Below are positions 1 through 7,448 of a DNA stretch of 11,062 nt, one piece after another. The stretch covers positions 1 through 11,062 of the forward strand of contig WLRE01000039.1 in the NCBI GenBank assembly GCA_009698045.1, read 5' to 3'. The notes under the pieces were generated by a model. That model saw nothing but the letters and a program-made list of their open reading frames with translations. It did not search any database and was not told where the DNA came from. Positions within the stretch are counted from its first letter, which is position 1; the number at the start of each line of letters is the position of its first letter. The translations under genes and the position numbers were made by a program. Source of the stretch: Actinomycetota bacterium. GTDB taxonomy: Bacteria; Actinomycetota; Actinomycetes; Nanopelagicales; Nanopelagicaceae.

Positions 1-93
1 AGCAAACTTGATACCAGTTGGATAACTCTTAATAAGAATAGATATGCAGTTATCAGTAAAGATAATAAGTTAACGCTACTTAAAGCCGCCTAA
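1..93 (+). CDS. possible C-terminal fragment of an unidentified protein (cut by window edge)
   Basis: Frame 1 of the plus strand is open from the window edge for 30 codons and ends in TAA at 91-93; the other two plus frames stop at once. The peptide ends in NRYAVISKDNKLTLLKAA. It runs into the leftward gene so that the two stop codons overlap by two bases (TAA at 91-93, minus-strand TAG at 92-90), a packing that is common in compact genomes. An open run of 30 codons can arise by chance, so the call is tentative. The VISK...LTLL segment faintly recalls the end of the neighbouring secreted protein (VVISDLGRSTAIYNLV), which might mean a paralogue, but the match is too short to rely on. No function can be assigned. 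Confidence 0.42.
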   Translation, partial: SKLDTSWITLNKNRYAVISKDNKLTLLKAA

Positions 94-1028
94 GGCACTA
101 ATACAAGATTGTAAATCGCGGTACTGCGACCTAAATCTGAAATTACAACAAGGCCAGTTCCGGCCTGCCAGATTCGATGAGTTACATTTCCTTTGAGCGC
201 AAAGGCTGCTTTCAGCGTTTTCGCCTTGTTGTATTCAAGAACAACAGGTGTTGGAGTTTTTGCTTTCCAAGATGGAATTCCAATAATCGTTGTTTTTGAG
301 ATAAAACTCTTAAAAGTATATGAGCCAGCATTGATGACTGTGATTGCAGGTACTACAGCTAGTTTGATTGTTAAAGGAGCAAGCTCGGTGAAAATACCTT
401 CAAAATTTGATTGCATAGAGAAAGATGTTCCATCGGCAAGATCTCCTGTTATTGAGAGAGAGGTGCTGCCTAAAGTAAGAACTTTGGGATACAACTCTTG
501 CGTTGAATCGTATTGAAATGTCGATAGCAAAGTTCCGGAGGAAGATAACTTCCAGAGAATTAATCGATTAAAAGTTGCTGGCGCAGTGGTCGTCTCGACT
601 GTTGCGCTATCCGGATTAAGAGTTGACTCAACAGGTGCGATTGCGGTCGGAGCAATAGGTTGCGAACTAGCTCCCATAACCCAGTAATTGCCTGCTTTAT
701 CGCGCACAATTGCGGTGGCAATATCGTCGAGCGCAGTACCTAAACGAACCTCCCATTGAAATACACCAGTGCTAGAAATCGCTGCGACATAACCATCGCT
801 CTTTCCCAGTGCCGGCGTAGCTGTAGCGGACTCAACTGTTCCGACATAAACGATGCTTCCTGGAGCAGTGGTCGCCCCAAAGAATTGATCTCCGGCTGCA
901 CCCGATAGAAACACGGTGGCAATCGGTTTAGCGCTTACAACTTTTATAACTTTAGGAATTGGTGCAGCGGATGCATTTTGAAAAGTGATTAAAAGTAGTG
1001 AAAAGACTGCGACAGCTTTTAGCTTCAC
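90..1028 (-). CDS. secreted protein with SBBP-like beta-propeller blades, function unknown
   Basis: This 312-residue protein begins with a signal peptide: K2 and K4, a hydrophobic core at about residues 5-16, and an ASA-A cleavage site near residues 19-22. It is therefore probably exported; no lipobox cysteine is seen. Residues 78-121 (DGYVAAISSTGVFQWEV, then LGTALDDIATAIVRDKAGNYWVMGAS) have the look of an SBBP/delta-60 type beta-propeller blade. Weaker blade-like stretches lie at about 41-64 and 153-198. The segment at about 125-150 is rich in Thr, Ala and Pro and may be a linker. The start codon is GTG, and its GTGA overlaps the TGA of proC, so the two are translationally coupled, although no shared function is obvious. 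No catalytic motif is visible. The gene is likely real given the signal peptide, coupling and length; the role is unknown. Confidence 0.8.
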   Translation of the reverse strand: MKLKAVAVFSLLLITFQNASAAPIPKVIKVVSAKPIATVFLSGAAGDQFFGATTAPGSIVYVGTVESATATPALGKSDGYVAAISSTGVFQWEVRLGTALDDIATAIVRDKAGNYWVMGASSQPIAPTAIAPVESTLNPDSATVETTTAPATFNRLILWKLSSSGTLLSTFQYDSTQELYPKVLTLGSTSLSITGDLADGTSFSMQSNFEGIFTELAPLTIKLAVVPAITVINAGSYTFKSFISKTTIIGIPSWKAKTPTPVVLEYNKAKTLKAAFALKGNVTHRIWQAGTGLVVISDLGRSTAIYNLVLVP

Positions 1029-1843
1029 GCCAATTCCTGTGAGCGATCACGGGCGGCGGTCATTGCTTTAAGAACTACATCTTCAAGGCCGGCATCGGAG
1101 AAACTCTTGAGTGCAGCTGCAGTGGTTCCGTTAGGGCTAGTGACATTTTCGCGAAGAGTGGTCGCGTCCTTGCCGCTCTCCTTTAGCATTCCTGCAGCGC
1201 CATAGATTGTTTGCACTGTTAGTTCTGTTGCAACCTCGGTACTTAAACCTAGATTTATACCTGCTTTAATCATGGCTTCAACAAAGGCAAAGAAATATGC
1301 AGGACCAGATCCGCTAAGAGCAGTCACCGCATCCTGAAGTGTTTCGGGGACGATTATTGCCTTACCCATAGTCGCAAGAACAGATTGAATGAATTCAACT
1401 TCAGTTTGTAGTACTGCGCTACCCTGTGAAATTCCAGCTGCGCCTTTTCCGATGAGCGCTGGAGTATTTGGCATAACTCGAATTACAGCCTTCTCTTTTC
1501 CAACTATTCTTTCAATGAAGTCGGTCGTTTTGCCGGCCGCAAAGGAGATAAGCAAGGCTCGCGGTTGAAGCGAGGAGGCAATCTCTGTTAGGACTCCCTC
1601 TAAATCTTGTGGTTTTGTGACTAGAAGAATGACCTGACAATCTGACGCTATTTCAGTATTGCTCTTGCGAGTTGCGCCATATCGAGCTGAAATCTCGGCT
1701 GCACGATCATCGCGCTTCTCTGAAAAACAGATATTGGTGGGTGTGACACCAGCTTGCAACAACCCCGCGAGTAAGGCCTCGCCCATATTGCCTACGCCAA
1801 TAACACCTGTGCAGGTGCTCGCTAGGTTTAGTGACGAAGACAT
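1025..1843 (-). CDS. proC: pyrroline-5-carboxylate reductase
   Basis: This cytosolic enzyme reduces 1-pyrroline-5-carboxylate to L-proline with NAD(P)H, the last step of proline synthesis from glutamate. The 272-residue protein has the usual family length. An N-terminal Rossmann fold carries GVGNMG at residues 16-21. MPNTPA (from residue 124) and SGSGPAYFFAFVEA (from residue 177) mark the junction and the C-terminal dimerisation domain. TSPNGTT at 235-241 is the family signature that contributes to the active site. The ATG at 1843 has no clear ribosome binding site, but TAGACT ends six bases before it, which fits a leaderless transcript. The gene is first in a two-gene leftward unit, followed by the coupled secreted protein, and is divergent from the cysteine-rich gene. 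Confidence 0.96.
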   Translation of the reverse strand: MSSSLNLASTCTGVIGVGNMGEALLAGLLQAGVTPTNICFSEKRDDRAAEISARYGATRKSNTEIASDCQVILLVTKPQDLEGVLTEIASSLQPRALLISFAAGKTTDFIERIVGKEKAVIRVMPNTPALIGKGAAGISQGSAVLQTEVEFIQSVLATMGKAIIVPETLQDAVTALSGSGPAYFFAFVEAMIKAGINLGLSTEVATELTVQTIYGAAGMLKESGKDATTLRENVTSPNGTTAAALKSFSDAGLEDVVLKAMTAARDRSQELA

Positions 1844-1849
1844 GTGACA

Positions 1850-1855
1850 AGTCTA
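1850..1855 (-). promoter_or_regulatory. candidate -10 element of proC (leaderless)
   Basis: On the minus strand TAGACT is followed by TGTCAC and then the ATG of proC, so the A of the start codon lies seven bases past the hexamer, where transcription would begin. TANNNT is the common actinobacterial -10 form. I see no good -35 box, and no purine-rich ribosome binding site is present. Confidence 0.42.
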
Positions 1856-1900
1856 CCTAACCATTCATTTTCATGATGTGCGTTATTCATCAATTACCTC

Positions 1901-1906
1901 TAGGCT
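1901..1906 (+). promoter_or_regulatory. candidate -10 element of the cysteine-rich gene
   Basis: TAGGCT lies eight bases before the ATG at 1915, and no Shine-Dalgarno sequence lies between. With the proC element on the other strand it would make the 71-nt gap (1844-1914) a divergent promoter region. No convincing -35 box is visible. If the gene started at the upstream ATG at 1873, this hexamer would be inside the coding region, so the two readings exclude each other. Confidence 0.35.
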
Positions 1907-1914
1907 CTCACACT

Positions 1915-2733
1915 ATGCCTGAGGTACAACCGAACTTTGCACGTGACTGGGTCGAGTTTTACGACCCTTCCAATCCTGCTGAGCTCTATAAGTGCGACCT
2001 CACCTGGCTTACCTCCAATTGGGAATGCATTTACGGTAACGGCTGCTGCGGCATAGATGAAGATAAGCCTGATGCGGGATGCTGTTCTGATGGTGCTTAC
2101 TATTCCGATGAAGACGACGAGCTTCGAACCATGAAAGTTGCACAACGACTCACGCCAGAAATGTGGCAGTACTTCGATGAGGGACAACCTAAAAAGGGCA
2201 AAGGCGCGATGCGCATCTCTGAGGTTGGACTCGATGGAGATCGCAAGACTCGCAAAATTGATGATTCTTGTATCTTCTTAAATCGCGTTGGATATGAGCG
2301 TCCTGGTTACACAGGTACCTTTGGTTGCGTACTTCATCATCTTGCTCAAAAAGAAGAGATTCACTTTGTCGAAACAAAGCCAGATGTCTGCTGGCAATTA
2401 CCGATTCGCCGAAGTTTTGAACAGCGCGAAATGGGAGACGGAACAATTTCCGTAAATGTAATTGGTGAATACGAACGTCTTGCATGGGGCGATGGTGGCG
2501 CAGATTTCAATTGGTACTGCACATCAAATACTGAAGCGCATGTCGGCAAAGAGCCGGTTTATAAATCCAATAAAGCTGAACTCGTTGCTCTCATGGGCGA
2601 GGCTGCCTACGGTGCATTGGTAGAACATTGTGAAAATCGTTTAGAGGCAATTGCCCTTGCTGCTGCGACTCAAAATAAGCGCAACTTGCCACTTTTTATC
2701 ATCCATCCAGCCACTGTCGCTGCCAGTAAGTAA
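1915..2733 (+). CDS. conserved cysteine-rich, probably metal-binding protein (YkgJ-like pattern)
   Basis: From the ATG at 1915 the protein has 272 residues. The frame is open back to an ATG at 1873, but the extra residues (MMCVIHQLPLGSHT) look untranslated, and a -10-like TAGGCT sits in between. Cysteines fall at 27, 38, 44-45, 56-57, 119, 138, 159, 201 and 238. The layout of early cysteines with a CC pair, then DDSCIFLN, FGCVLH and KPDVCWQLP, recalls the YkgJ-type zinc- or iron-chelating domain (CC, then DxCxFL, then CxxH, then PxxC). There is an acidic YYSDEDDE run at 62-69, and no signal peptide or membrane segment, so it is probably cytosolic. I recall similar unnamed proteins in other actinobacteria. 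It lies nine bases before radA on the same strand. Metal or Fe-S binding is inference; the function is unknown. Confidence 0.85.
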   Translation: MPEVQPNFARDWVEFYDPSNPAELYKCDLTWLTSNWECIYGNGCCGIDEDKPDAGCCSDGAYYSDEDDELRTMKVAQRLTPEMWQYFDEGQPKKGKGAMRISEVGLDGDRKTRKIDDSCIFLNRVGYERPGYTGTFGCVLHHLAQKEEIHFVETKPDVCWQLPIRRSFEQREMGDGTISVNVIGEYERLAWGDGGADFNWYCTSNTEAHVGKEPVYKSNKAELVALMGEAAYGALVEHCENRLEAIALAAATQNKRNLPLFIIHPATVAASK

Positions 2734-2736
2734 TCT
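2731..2736 (+). promoter_or_regulatory. candidate -10 element of radA (leaderless)
   Basis: TAATCT, whose first three bases are the stop codon of the upstream gene, is followed by AGGCCT and the radA ATG. The spacing is the same six bases seen for proC. The AGG at 2737-2739 is too weak and too close to the start to be a clear ribosome binding site. Readthrough from the upstream gene is equally possible. Confidence 0.33.
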
Positions 2737-2742
2737 AGGCCT

Positions 2743-4119
2743 ATGGCCAAAGCACCAGCTGCACCTAAAGATCCATTCCGTTGTGCGGAGTGCGGTTGGA
2801 CTTCTGCAAAATGGGTTGGTCGATGTGGCGAATGCCAAGCATGGGGCAGCGTAGAAGAAGTTGCCGCACCTAAAAAGCTCTCACTTGTTGCTGGGCATGT
2901 AACTAGCGCAGCACTTCCCATTGGTGATGTAAATCTTGAGAACGCTAAAGCTCGATCATCGGGAGTCTCTGAACTCGATCGTGTTCTTGGTGGTGGGCTA
3001 GTTCCTGGCGCGGCAATCCTGCTTGCCGGTGAACCAGGTGTTGGTAAATCCACACTCCTGCTCAGTGTTACCGCTGAAAGCGCGCGCCAAGGAATAACTG
3101 CTCTTTATATCAGCGGTGAAGAATCAGCTTCGCAAGTTCGTTTGCGGGCAGAACGCTTGAATGCAATTGACCCTAATTTATGGCTCGCCTCCGAGAACGA
3201 ACTAGGTGCAGTAATTGCACATATAGACGCGGTTAAGCCACAACTTCTTATCGTAGATTCAATCCAGACAATTGCTAGCGCCGGTGTTGATGGTGCACCA
3301 GGTGGAGTCACTCAAGTTCGCGAAATTGCAGCAGCGCTCATTCGCATTGCTAAAGAGCGTTCAATTACTCTGATTTTAGTTGGCCATGTAACTAAAGATG
3401 GATCAATTGCCGGTCCCAGACTTCTCGAACACTTAGTCGATGTTGTTCTTAATTTTGAAGGCGAACGTCATTCGCGCCTCCGTTTAATTCGCGCAATCAA
3501 AAATCGTTTTGGTGCATCCGATGAAGTCGGTTGCTTCGATATGAATGAATCTGGAATCACCAGCCTTCCTGATCCCACAGGTCTATTTACCACCCGACAT
3601 ACAGAGCCGGTTCCCGGCACATGCGTAACCGTCACTCTTGAAGGTCGCCGACCACTTCTCGCTGAGATCCAAGCGCTAGTAAGCGCCGGCAACTCTGATG
3701 GTCGCGATTATGGTAATTCTCGCCGTGTTACATCTGGACTGGATAACCCGCGTACTGCCATGACATTAGCTGTCCTCGAACTCCGTGCAAATGTGCGAGT
3801 CTCTGGTCGCGATGTTTACGTCGCCACCGTGGGTGGAATGAAAATTGGTGAACCAGCAGCAGATCTTGCGGTTGCACTTGCAGTTGGCTCCGCCGCTAAA
3901 GGACTAGCGCTCCCTGCGGATTTAGTTGCGATCGGTGAAGTCGGTTTAGCTGGTGAGATTCGTAAAGTTACTGGCGCAACTCAGAGAATCCAAGAAGCTG
4001 CTCGTCTTGGATTTAAGAAAGCAATGGTCCCTGCAGGTAGCGATATTAAAGTTCCTGGTATTGAAATTATGGAAGTTGCGCGCCTTGAGCAAGCAATCGC
4101 TCGCGTCAAAATTAATTAG
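2743..4119 (+). CDS. radA: DNA repair protein RadA (Sms), branch-migration ATPase
   Basis: RadA is a RecA-like ATPase that helps process recombination intermediates and extends heteroduplex DNA during repair. The 458 residues match the usual size. An N-terminal zinc finger uses C14, C17, C28 and C31 (CAEC and CGEC). The RecA-type core has Walker A GEPGVGKST at 96-104, an SGEES motif at 124-128, and a Walker B-like LLIVDS ending in D172-S173. The RadA-specific KNRFG motif is at 253-257. The rest, from about residue 270, is the Lon-protease-like domain (for example NPRTAMTLAVLELRANVRVS). The ATG at 2743 gives a standard N-terminus. The gene follows the cysteine-rich gene by nine bases, and its 3' end overlaps the likely start of mutY, so the three may be co-transcribed. 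disA, a frequent downstream neighbour of radA, is absent. Confidence 0.97.
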   Translation: MAKAPAAPKDPFRCAECGWTSAKWVGRCGECQAWGSVEEVAAPKKLSLVAGHVTSAALPIGDVNLENAKARSSGVSELDRVLGGGLVPGAAILLAGEPGVGKSTLLLSVTAESARQGITALYISGEESASQVRLRAERLNAIDPNLWLASENELGAVIAHIDAVKPQLLIVDSIQTIASAGVDGAPGGVTQVREIAAALIRIAKERSITLILVGHVTKDGSIAGPRLLEHLVDVVLNFEGERHSRLRLIRAIKNRFGASDEVGCFDMNESGITSLPDPTGLFTTRHTEPVPGTCVTVTLEGRRPLLAEIQALVSAGNSDGRDYGNSRRVTSGLDNPRTAMTLAVLELRANVRVSGRDVYVATVGGMKIGEPAADLAVALAVGSAAKGLALPADLVAIGEVGLAGEIRKVTGATQRIQEAARLGFKKAMVPAGSDIKVPGIEIMEVARLEQAIARVKIN

Positions 4120-4936
4120 TTGGTTCGATAAGAACAAACGCGACCTTCCTTGGCGCAACACATCACCCTGGGGCGTCTTTATCTCCGAATTCATGTTGCA
4201 ACAAACACCGGTCAATCGGGTAACGCCGATTTGGCACGAGTGGATGGAGCGTTGGCCTACGCCTGATGCGCTGGCCTCCGCACCAAAATCAGAGGTCATC
4301 AAAGCGTGGGGGCGCCTGGGCTACCCGCGCCGAGCACTTCGGTTGCATGAATCAGCAAAGATAATTGCGAAAGAACATGGTGGGATGGTTCCACGAGCTC
4401 GAGAAGATCTCATAGCGCTACCAGGCGTTGGTGACTACACCGCATCTGCAATTGCTGCTTTTGCATTTGGTGAGTCGGCTTTGGTGCTAGATATAAATAT
4501 CCGTAGATTCTTCGCTAGATATTTTGATGGCGAACAATTTCCAAGTAGTGCACCGTCATTGGTAGAGCGCAAGATTCGTACCGAACTTATTCCGACTAAG
4601 CGCGGAGACACATGGGCTGCTGCAACTATGGAATTTGGAGCTTTAATCTGTACATCTAAGAGCCCTCAATGTAATGAATGTTTTCTCATTGATTCCTGCG
4701 CGTGGAGAGCGGCAGGCTATCCATTAATGGAGATAAAGCGCCAAGCAAAATTTGAGGGCAGTGATCGCCAATGTAGGGGCGTGGTTATGAAGGCACTGCG
4801 CGAAAAGAACCGTGTGAGTAAGGTGGCACTAGAGAAAGAATGGAACAATTATTCTCAACTTGAGAAGGCGCTAGAGACGCTAATTGCCGATGGCCTCATT
4901 GAGACCACCGGCAAAAGTTTTAGATTAGCGAGCTAA
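4085..4936 (+). CDS. mutY: adenine DNA glycosylase MutY
   Basis: MutY removes adenine mispaired with 8-oxoguanine, preventing G:C to T:A mutations. The frame is open far into radA (ATG at 3953), but homology begins only at LISWFDKNKRDLPWRN. TTG at 4085 gives a natural 283-residue protein (MSKQSLASKLISWF) overlapping radA by 35 nt; TTG at 4076 is an alternative. Using 4085 numbering, the catalytic Glu is E35 in SEFMLQQT. The helix-hairpin-helix is LPGVGDYTASAIAAF from about 112, with the catalytic Asp at D136 (VLDINIRR). The [4Fe-4S] ligands are C189, C196, C199 and C205 (C-X6-C-X2-C-X5-C). The C-terminus resembles the short tail I recall from mycobacterial MutY, not the NUDIX-like 8-oxoG domain of E. 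coli MutY. The stop abuts that of the convergent clpC with no spacer. Confidence 0.93.
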   Translation: MSKQSLASKLISWFDKNKRDLPWRNTSPWGVFISEFMLQQTPVNRVTPIWHEWMERWPTPDALASAPKSEVIKAWGRLGYPRRALRLHESAKIIAKEHGGMVPRAREDLIALPGVGDYTASAIAAFAFGESALVLDINIRRFFARYFDGEQFPSSAPSLVERKIRTELIPTKRGDTWAAATMEFGALICTSKSPQCNECFLIDSCAWRAAGYPLMEIKRQAKFEGSDRQCRGVVMKALREKNRVSKVALEKEWNNYSQLEKALETLIADGLIETTGKSFRLAS

Positions 4937-7441
4937 TTAAGCAGAAGGTGCTTCTTCAGCTAAGTCTCCAGGAGTATCTGGCATGGCAGACTTCTGAGTA
5001 CTTGTGAATACGAACTCTTCTTTCTCATCGACAGTGACAACATCTACGAGAGCAATCTCGCCTGCCTTGATATCTCCAAAGAGAATCTTCTCTGAGAGCA
5101 CATCTTCGATTTCACGTTGAATACAACGACGAAGTGGGCGAGCTCCGAGCATAGGGTCATATCCACGCTTAGCAAGTAGTGCCTTTGCTGCAGTCGTGAG
5201 TTCGATGCCCATGTCGCGTGAACGTAAACGCTCATCCAAGTTAACAATCATGAGATCAACGATTTGAACAATCTCTGTCTCTGATAGTTGATGGAAGACG
5301 ATGATGTCATCGATACGGTTAAGGAATTCTGGGCGGAAGTGAGTCTTGAGTTCATCGCTGACTTTGCCCTTCATGCGCTCGTAATTTCCAAGAACGTCAT
5401 CGGCATTGTGGAAACCAAGTCCGAGTGTCTTTGAAATATCGCGAGTACCGAGGTTGGTGGTCATGATGATGATGGTGTTTTTGAAGTCAACGACCCGACC
5501 TTGTGAATCTGTGAGTCGACCATCTTCAAGAACTTGAAGTAGCGAGTTGAAGATATCTGGGTGCGCCTTTTCAACCTCATCGAAAAGTACAACAGAGAAA
5601 GGCTTGCGACGTACCTTCTCGGTTAGCTGTCCACCCTCGTCGTATCCGACGAAGCCTGGAGGTGCACCGAAGAGGCGGGAGGCGGTGTGCTTCTCTGAGT
5701 ACTCAGACATATCCAATTGGATAAGTGCATCTGCATCGCCGAATAAGAATTGTGCGAGGGTGCGAGAAAGTTCGGTCTTACCCACACCGGAAGGACCAGC
5801 GAAGATAAAGGATCCACCTGGGCGCTTAGGATCTTTGAGACCTGCGCGGGTACGGCGGATTGCTTGTGAGAGCGCTTTAATTGCTTGATCTTGTCCGATA
5901 ACGCGACGATGAAGTTCATCCTCCATGCGCAAGAGGCGAGATGTCTCTTGTTCGGTCAACTTAAAGACTGGAATACCAGTTGCGGTGGCCAAAACTTCTG
6001 CGATGAGTTCTTCATCGACAACGGCAACAACATCGAGATCGCCTGCTTTCCAAGCCTTCTCTTTCTCTGCCTTTTCGTTAATTAGGTTCTTCTCGTTATC
6101 ACGAAGTGCGGCAGCGCGTTCGAAATCTTGAGAATCAATTGCTGATTCCTTCTCTTTACGAGCGTTAGCAATTTTGTCATCGTAGGCACGTAGCTCTGGT
6201 GGTGCGGTCATTCGACGAATACGAAGTCGTGATCCCGCCTCATCGATTAAGTCGATTGCCTTATCTGGAAGGAAGCGGTCAGAGATATAACGATCTGCGA
6301 GCGTCGCTGCGGCAACGAGCGCATCATCAGAGATTGAGACCTTGTGATGTGATTCGTAGCGATCGCGAAGTCCCTTGAGGATTTCGATGGTGTGAGCAAC
6401 GGTCGGTTCAGCTACTTGAATAGGTTGGAAACGACGCTCTAGCGCGGCATCCTTTTCGAGGTGCTTGCGATATTCATCGAGTGTGGTGGCTCCGATTGTC
6501 TGGAGTTCGCCGCGAGCGAGCATTGGCTTCAAGATGCTGGCAGCGTCAATTGCGCCTTCGGCCGCACCCGCGCCAACGAGAGTATGAATCTCATCGATAA
6601 AGAGAACGATATCTCCGCGGTTTTTAATCTCTTTGAGGACTTTCTTAAGGCGCTCTTCGAAATCTCCACGATAACGAGAGCCGGCAACAAGTGCACCGAG
6701 ATCGAGTGAGTAAACCTGCTTATCCTTCAAAGTTTCAGGGACATCGCCCTTAACAATTGATTGTGCGAGACCTTCAACAATTGCAGTCTTTCCGACGCCA
6801 GGTTCACCGATAAGAACTGGATTGTTCTTTGTGCGACGAGAGAGGATCTGCATTACGCGTTCGATTTCTTTATCGCGACCGATAACCGGATCGAGTTTTC
6901 CTTCGCGTGCAGCAGCGGTGAGGTTACGTCCAAATTGATCGAGCACTAATGATGTTGAAGGAGTTCCTTCAGCTGGGCCACCAGTAGTTGCAGCTTCTTT
7001 TCCTTGATAGCCAGAGAGAAGTTGAATAACTTGATTACGAACCCGGGCTAAATCAGCGCCAAGTTTTACAAGTACCTGGGCGGCAACGCCTTCGCCTTCG
7101 CGAATGAGGCCAAGCAGAATATGTTCTGTGCCGATGTAGTTGTGACCAAGTTGAAGTGCTTCGCGGAGAGATAGTTCAAGAACTTTCTTTGCGCGAGGTG
7201 TAAAAGGAATATGTCCGGATGGGGCTTGTTGTCCTTGACCAATAATCTCTTCGACCTGCGAGCGCACAGCTTCGAGTGAGATGTTGAGAGCTTCCAGGGC
7301 CTTAGCGGCGACGCCTTCACCTTCATGAATGAGGCCAAGAAGGATGTGCTCAGTGCCGATGTAATTGTGGTTGAGCATGCGTGCCTCTTCTTGGGCCAGC
7401 ACAACAACTCGTCGGGCTCGATCGGTAAAGCGCTCGAACAT
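4937..7441 (-). CDS. clpC: ATP-dependent Clp protease ATP-binding subunit ClpC
   Basis: ClpC is the AAA+ unfoldase that feeds substrates to the ClpP protease. The 834-residue protein is complete. Two ClpN repeats cover residues 1-145 (each contains HNYIGTEHILLGLI). The first ATPase domain has Walker A GEPGVGKT at 212-219 and Walker B VLFIDE. A UVR-type coiled middle segment lies near 421-456 (SQDFERAAALRD). The second ATPase domain has GPSGVGKT at 549-556 and VVLFDE. The ClpP-docking loop LGF is near residue 676 (TLGLGFHNAD). UVR and two ClpN repeats mark ClpC, not ClpB or ClpA. The start at 7441 is supported by AGGAGG seven bases upstream, the only full ribosome binding site in the window. 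The gene has its own 140-nt upstream region and seems to be transcribed separately from argA. Confidence 0.98.
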   Translation of the reverse strand: MFERFTDRARRVVVLAQEEARMLNHNYIGTEHILLGLIHEGEGVAAKALEALNISLEAVRSQVEEIIGQGQQAPSGHIPFTPRAKKVLELSLREALQLGHNYIGTEHILLGLIREGEGVAAQVLVKLGADLARVRNQVIQLLSGYQGKEAATTGGPAEGTPSTSLVLDQFGRNLTAAAREGKLDPVIGRDKEIERVMQILSRRTKNNPVLIGEPGVGKTAIVEGLAQSIVKGDVPETLKDKQVYSLDLGALVAGSRYRGDFEERLKKVLKEIKNRGDIVLFIDEIHTLVGAGAAEGAIDAASILKPMLARGELQTIGATTLDEYRKHLEKDAALERRFQPIQVAEPTVAHTIEILKGLRDRYESHHKVSISDDALVAAATLADRYISDRFLPDKAIDLIDEAGSRLRIRRMTAPPELRAYDDKIANARKEKESAIDSQDFERAAALRDNEKNLINEKAEKEKAWKAGDLDVVAVVDEELIAEVLATATGIPVFKLTEQETSRLLRMEDELHRRVIGQDQAIKALSQAIRRTRAGLKDPKRPGGSFIFAGPSGVGKTELSRTLAQFLFGDADALIQLDMSEYSEKHTASRLFGAPPGFVGYDEGGQLTEKVRRKPFSVVLFDEVEKAHPDIFNSLLQVLEDGRLTDSQGRVVDFKNTIIIMTTNLGTRDISKTLGLGFHNADDVLGNYERMKGKVSDELKTHFRPEFLNRIDDIIVFHQLSETEIVQIVDLMIVNLDERLRSRDMGIELTTAAKALLAKRGYDPMLGARPLRRCIQREIEDVLSEKILFGDIKAGEIALVDVVTVDEKEEFVFTSTQKSAMPDTPGDLAEEAPSA

Positions 7442-7448
7442 TTACATG

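Noticed and set aside
1873..1914. Longer start for the cysteine-rich protein at ATG 1873
   Set aside because: The added residues look unlike a protein N-terminus, a promoter-like TAGGCT lies in them, and the divergent proC promoter would be squeezed into 29 bases.
2670..3053. Leftward open frame of 127 codons opposite radA
   Set aside because: It lies over the radA zinc finger and Walker A region and its peptide is rich in Ser, Pro and Arg without any family motif, as expected for the reverse of a coding gene.
3953..4084. N-terminal extension of MutY inside radA
   Set aside because: The 44 residues are the radA C-terminus read in another frame (basic and leucine-rich) and precede the start of MutY homology.
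3946..4302. Leftward open frame of 118 codons across the radA-mutY junction
   Set aside because: It overlaps two well-supported genes, has no recognisable domain and no ribosome binding site. It does not represent a lost disA.
4700..4936. MutY as truncated because the E. coli-type C-terminal NUDIX-like domain is missing
   Set aside because: A short C-terminus of this kind is what I recall for actinobacterial MutY (for example M. tuberculosis), and the sequence ends naturally.
6100..7100. Internal repeats in clpC as a DNA repeat element
   Set aside because: The repeated peptide (HNYIGTEHILLGLI at two places near the N-terminus, around 7070-7400) is the normal ClpN domain duplication.
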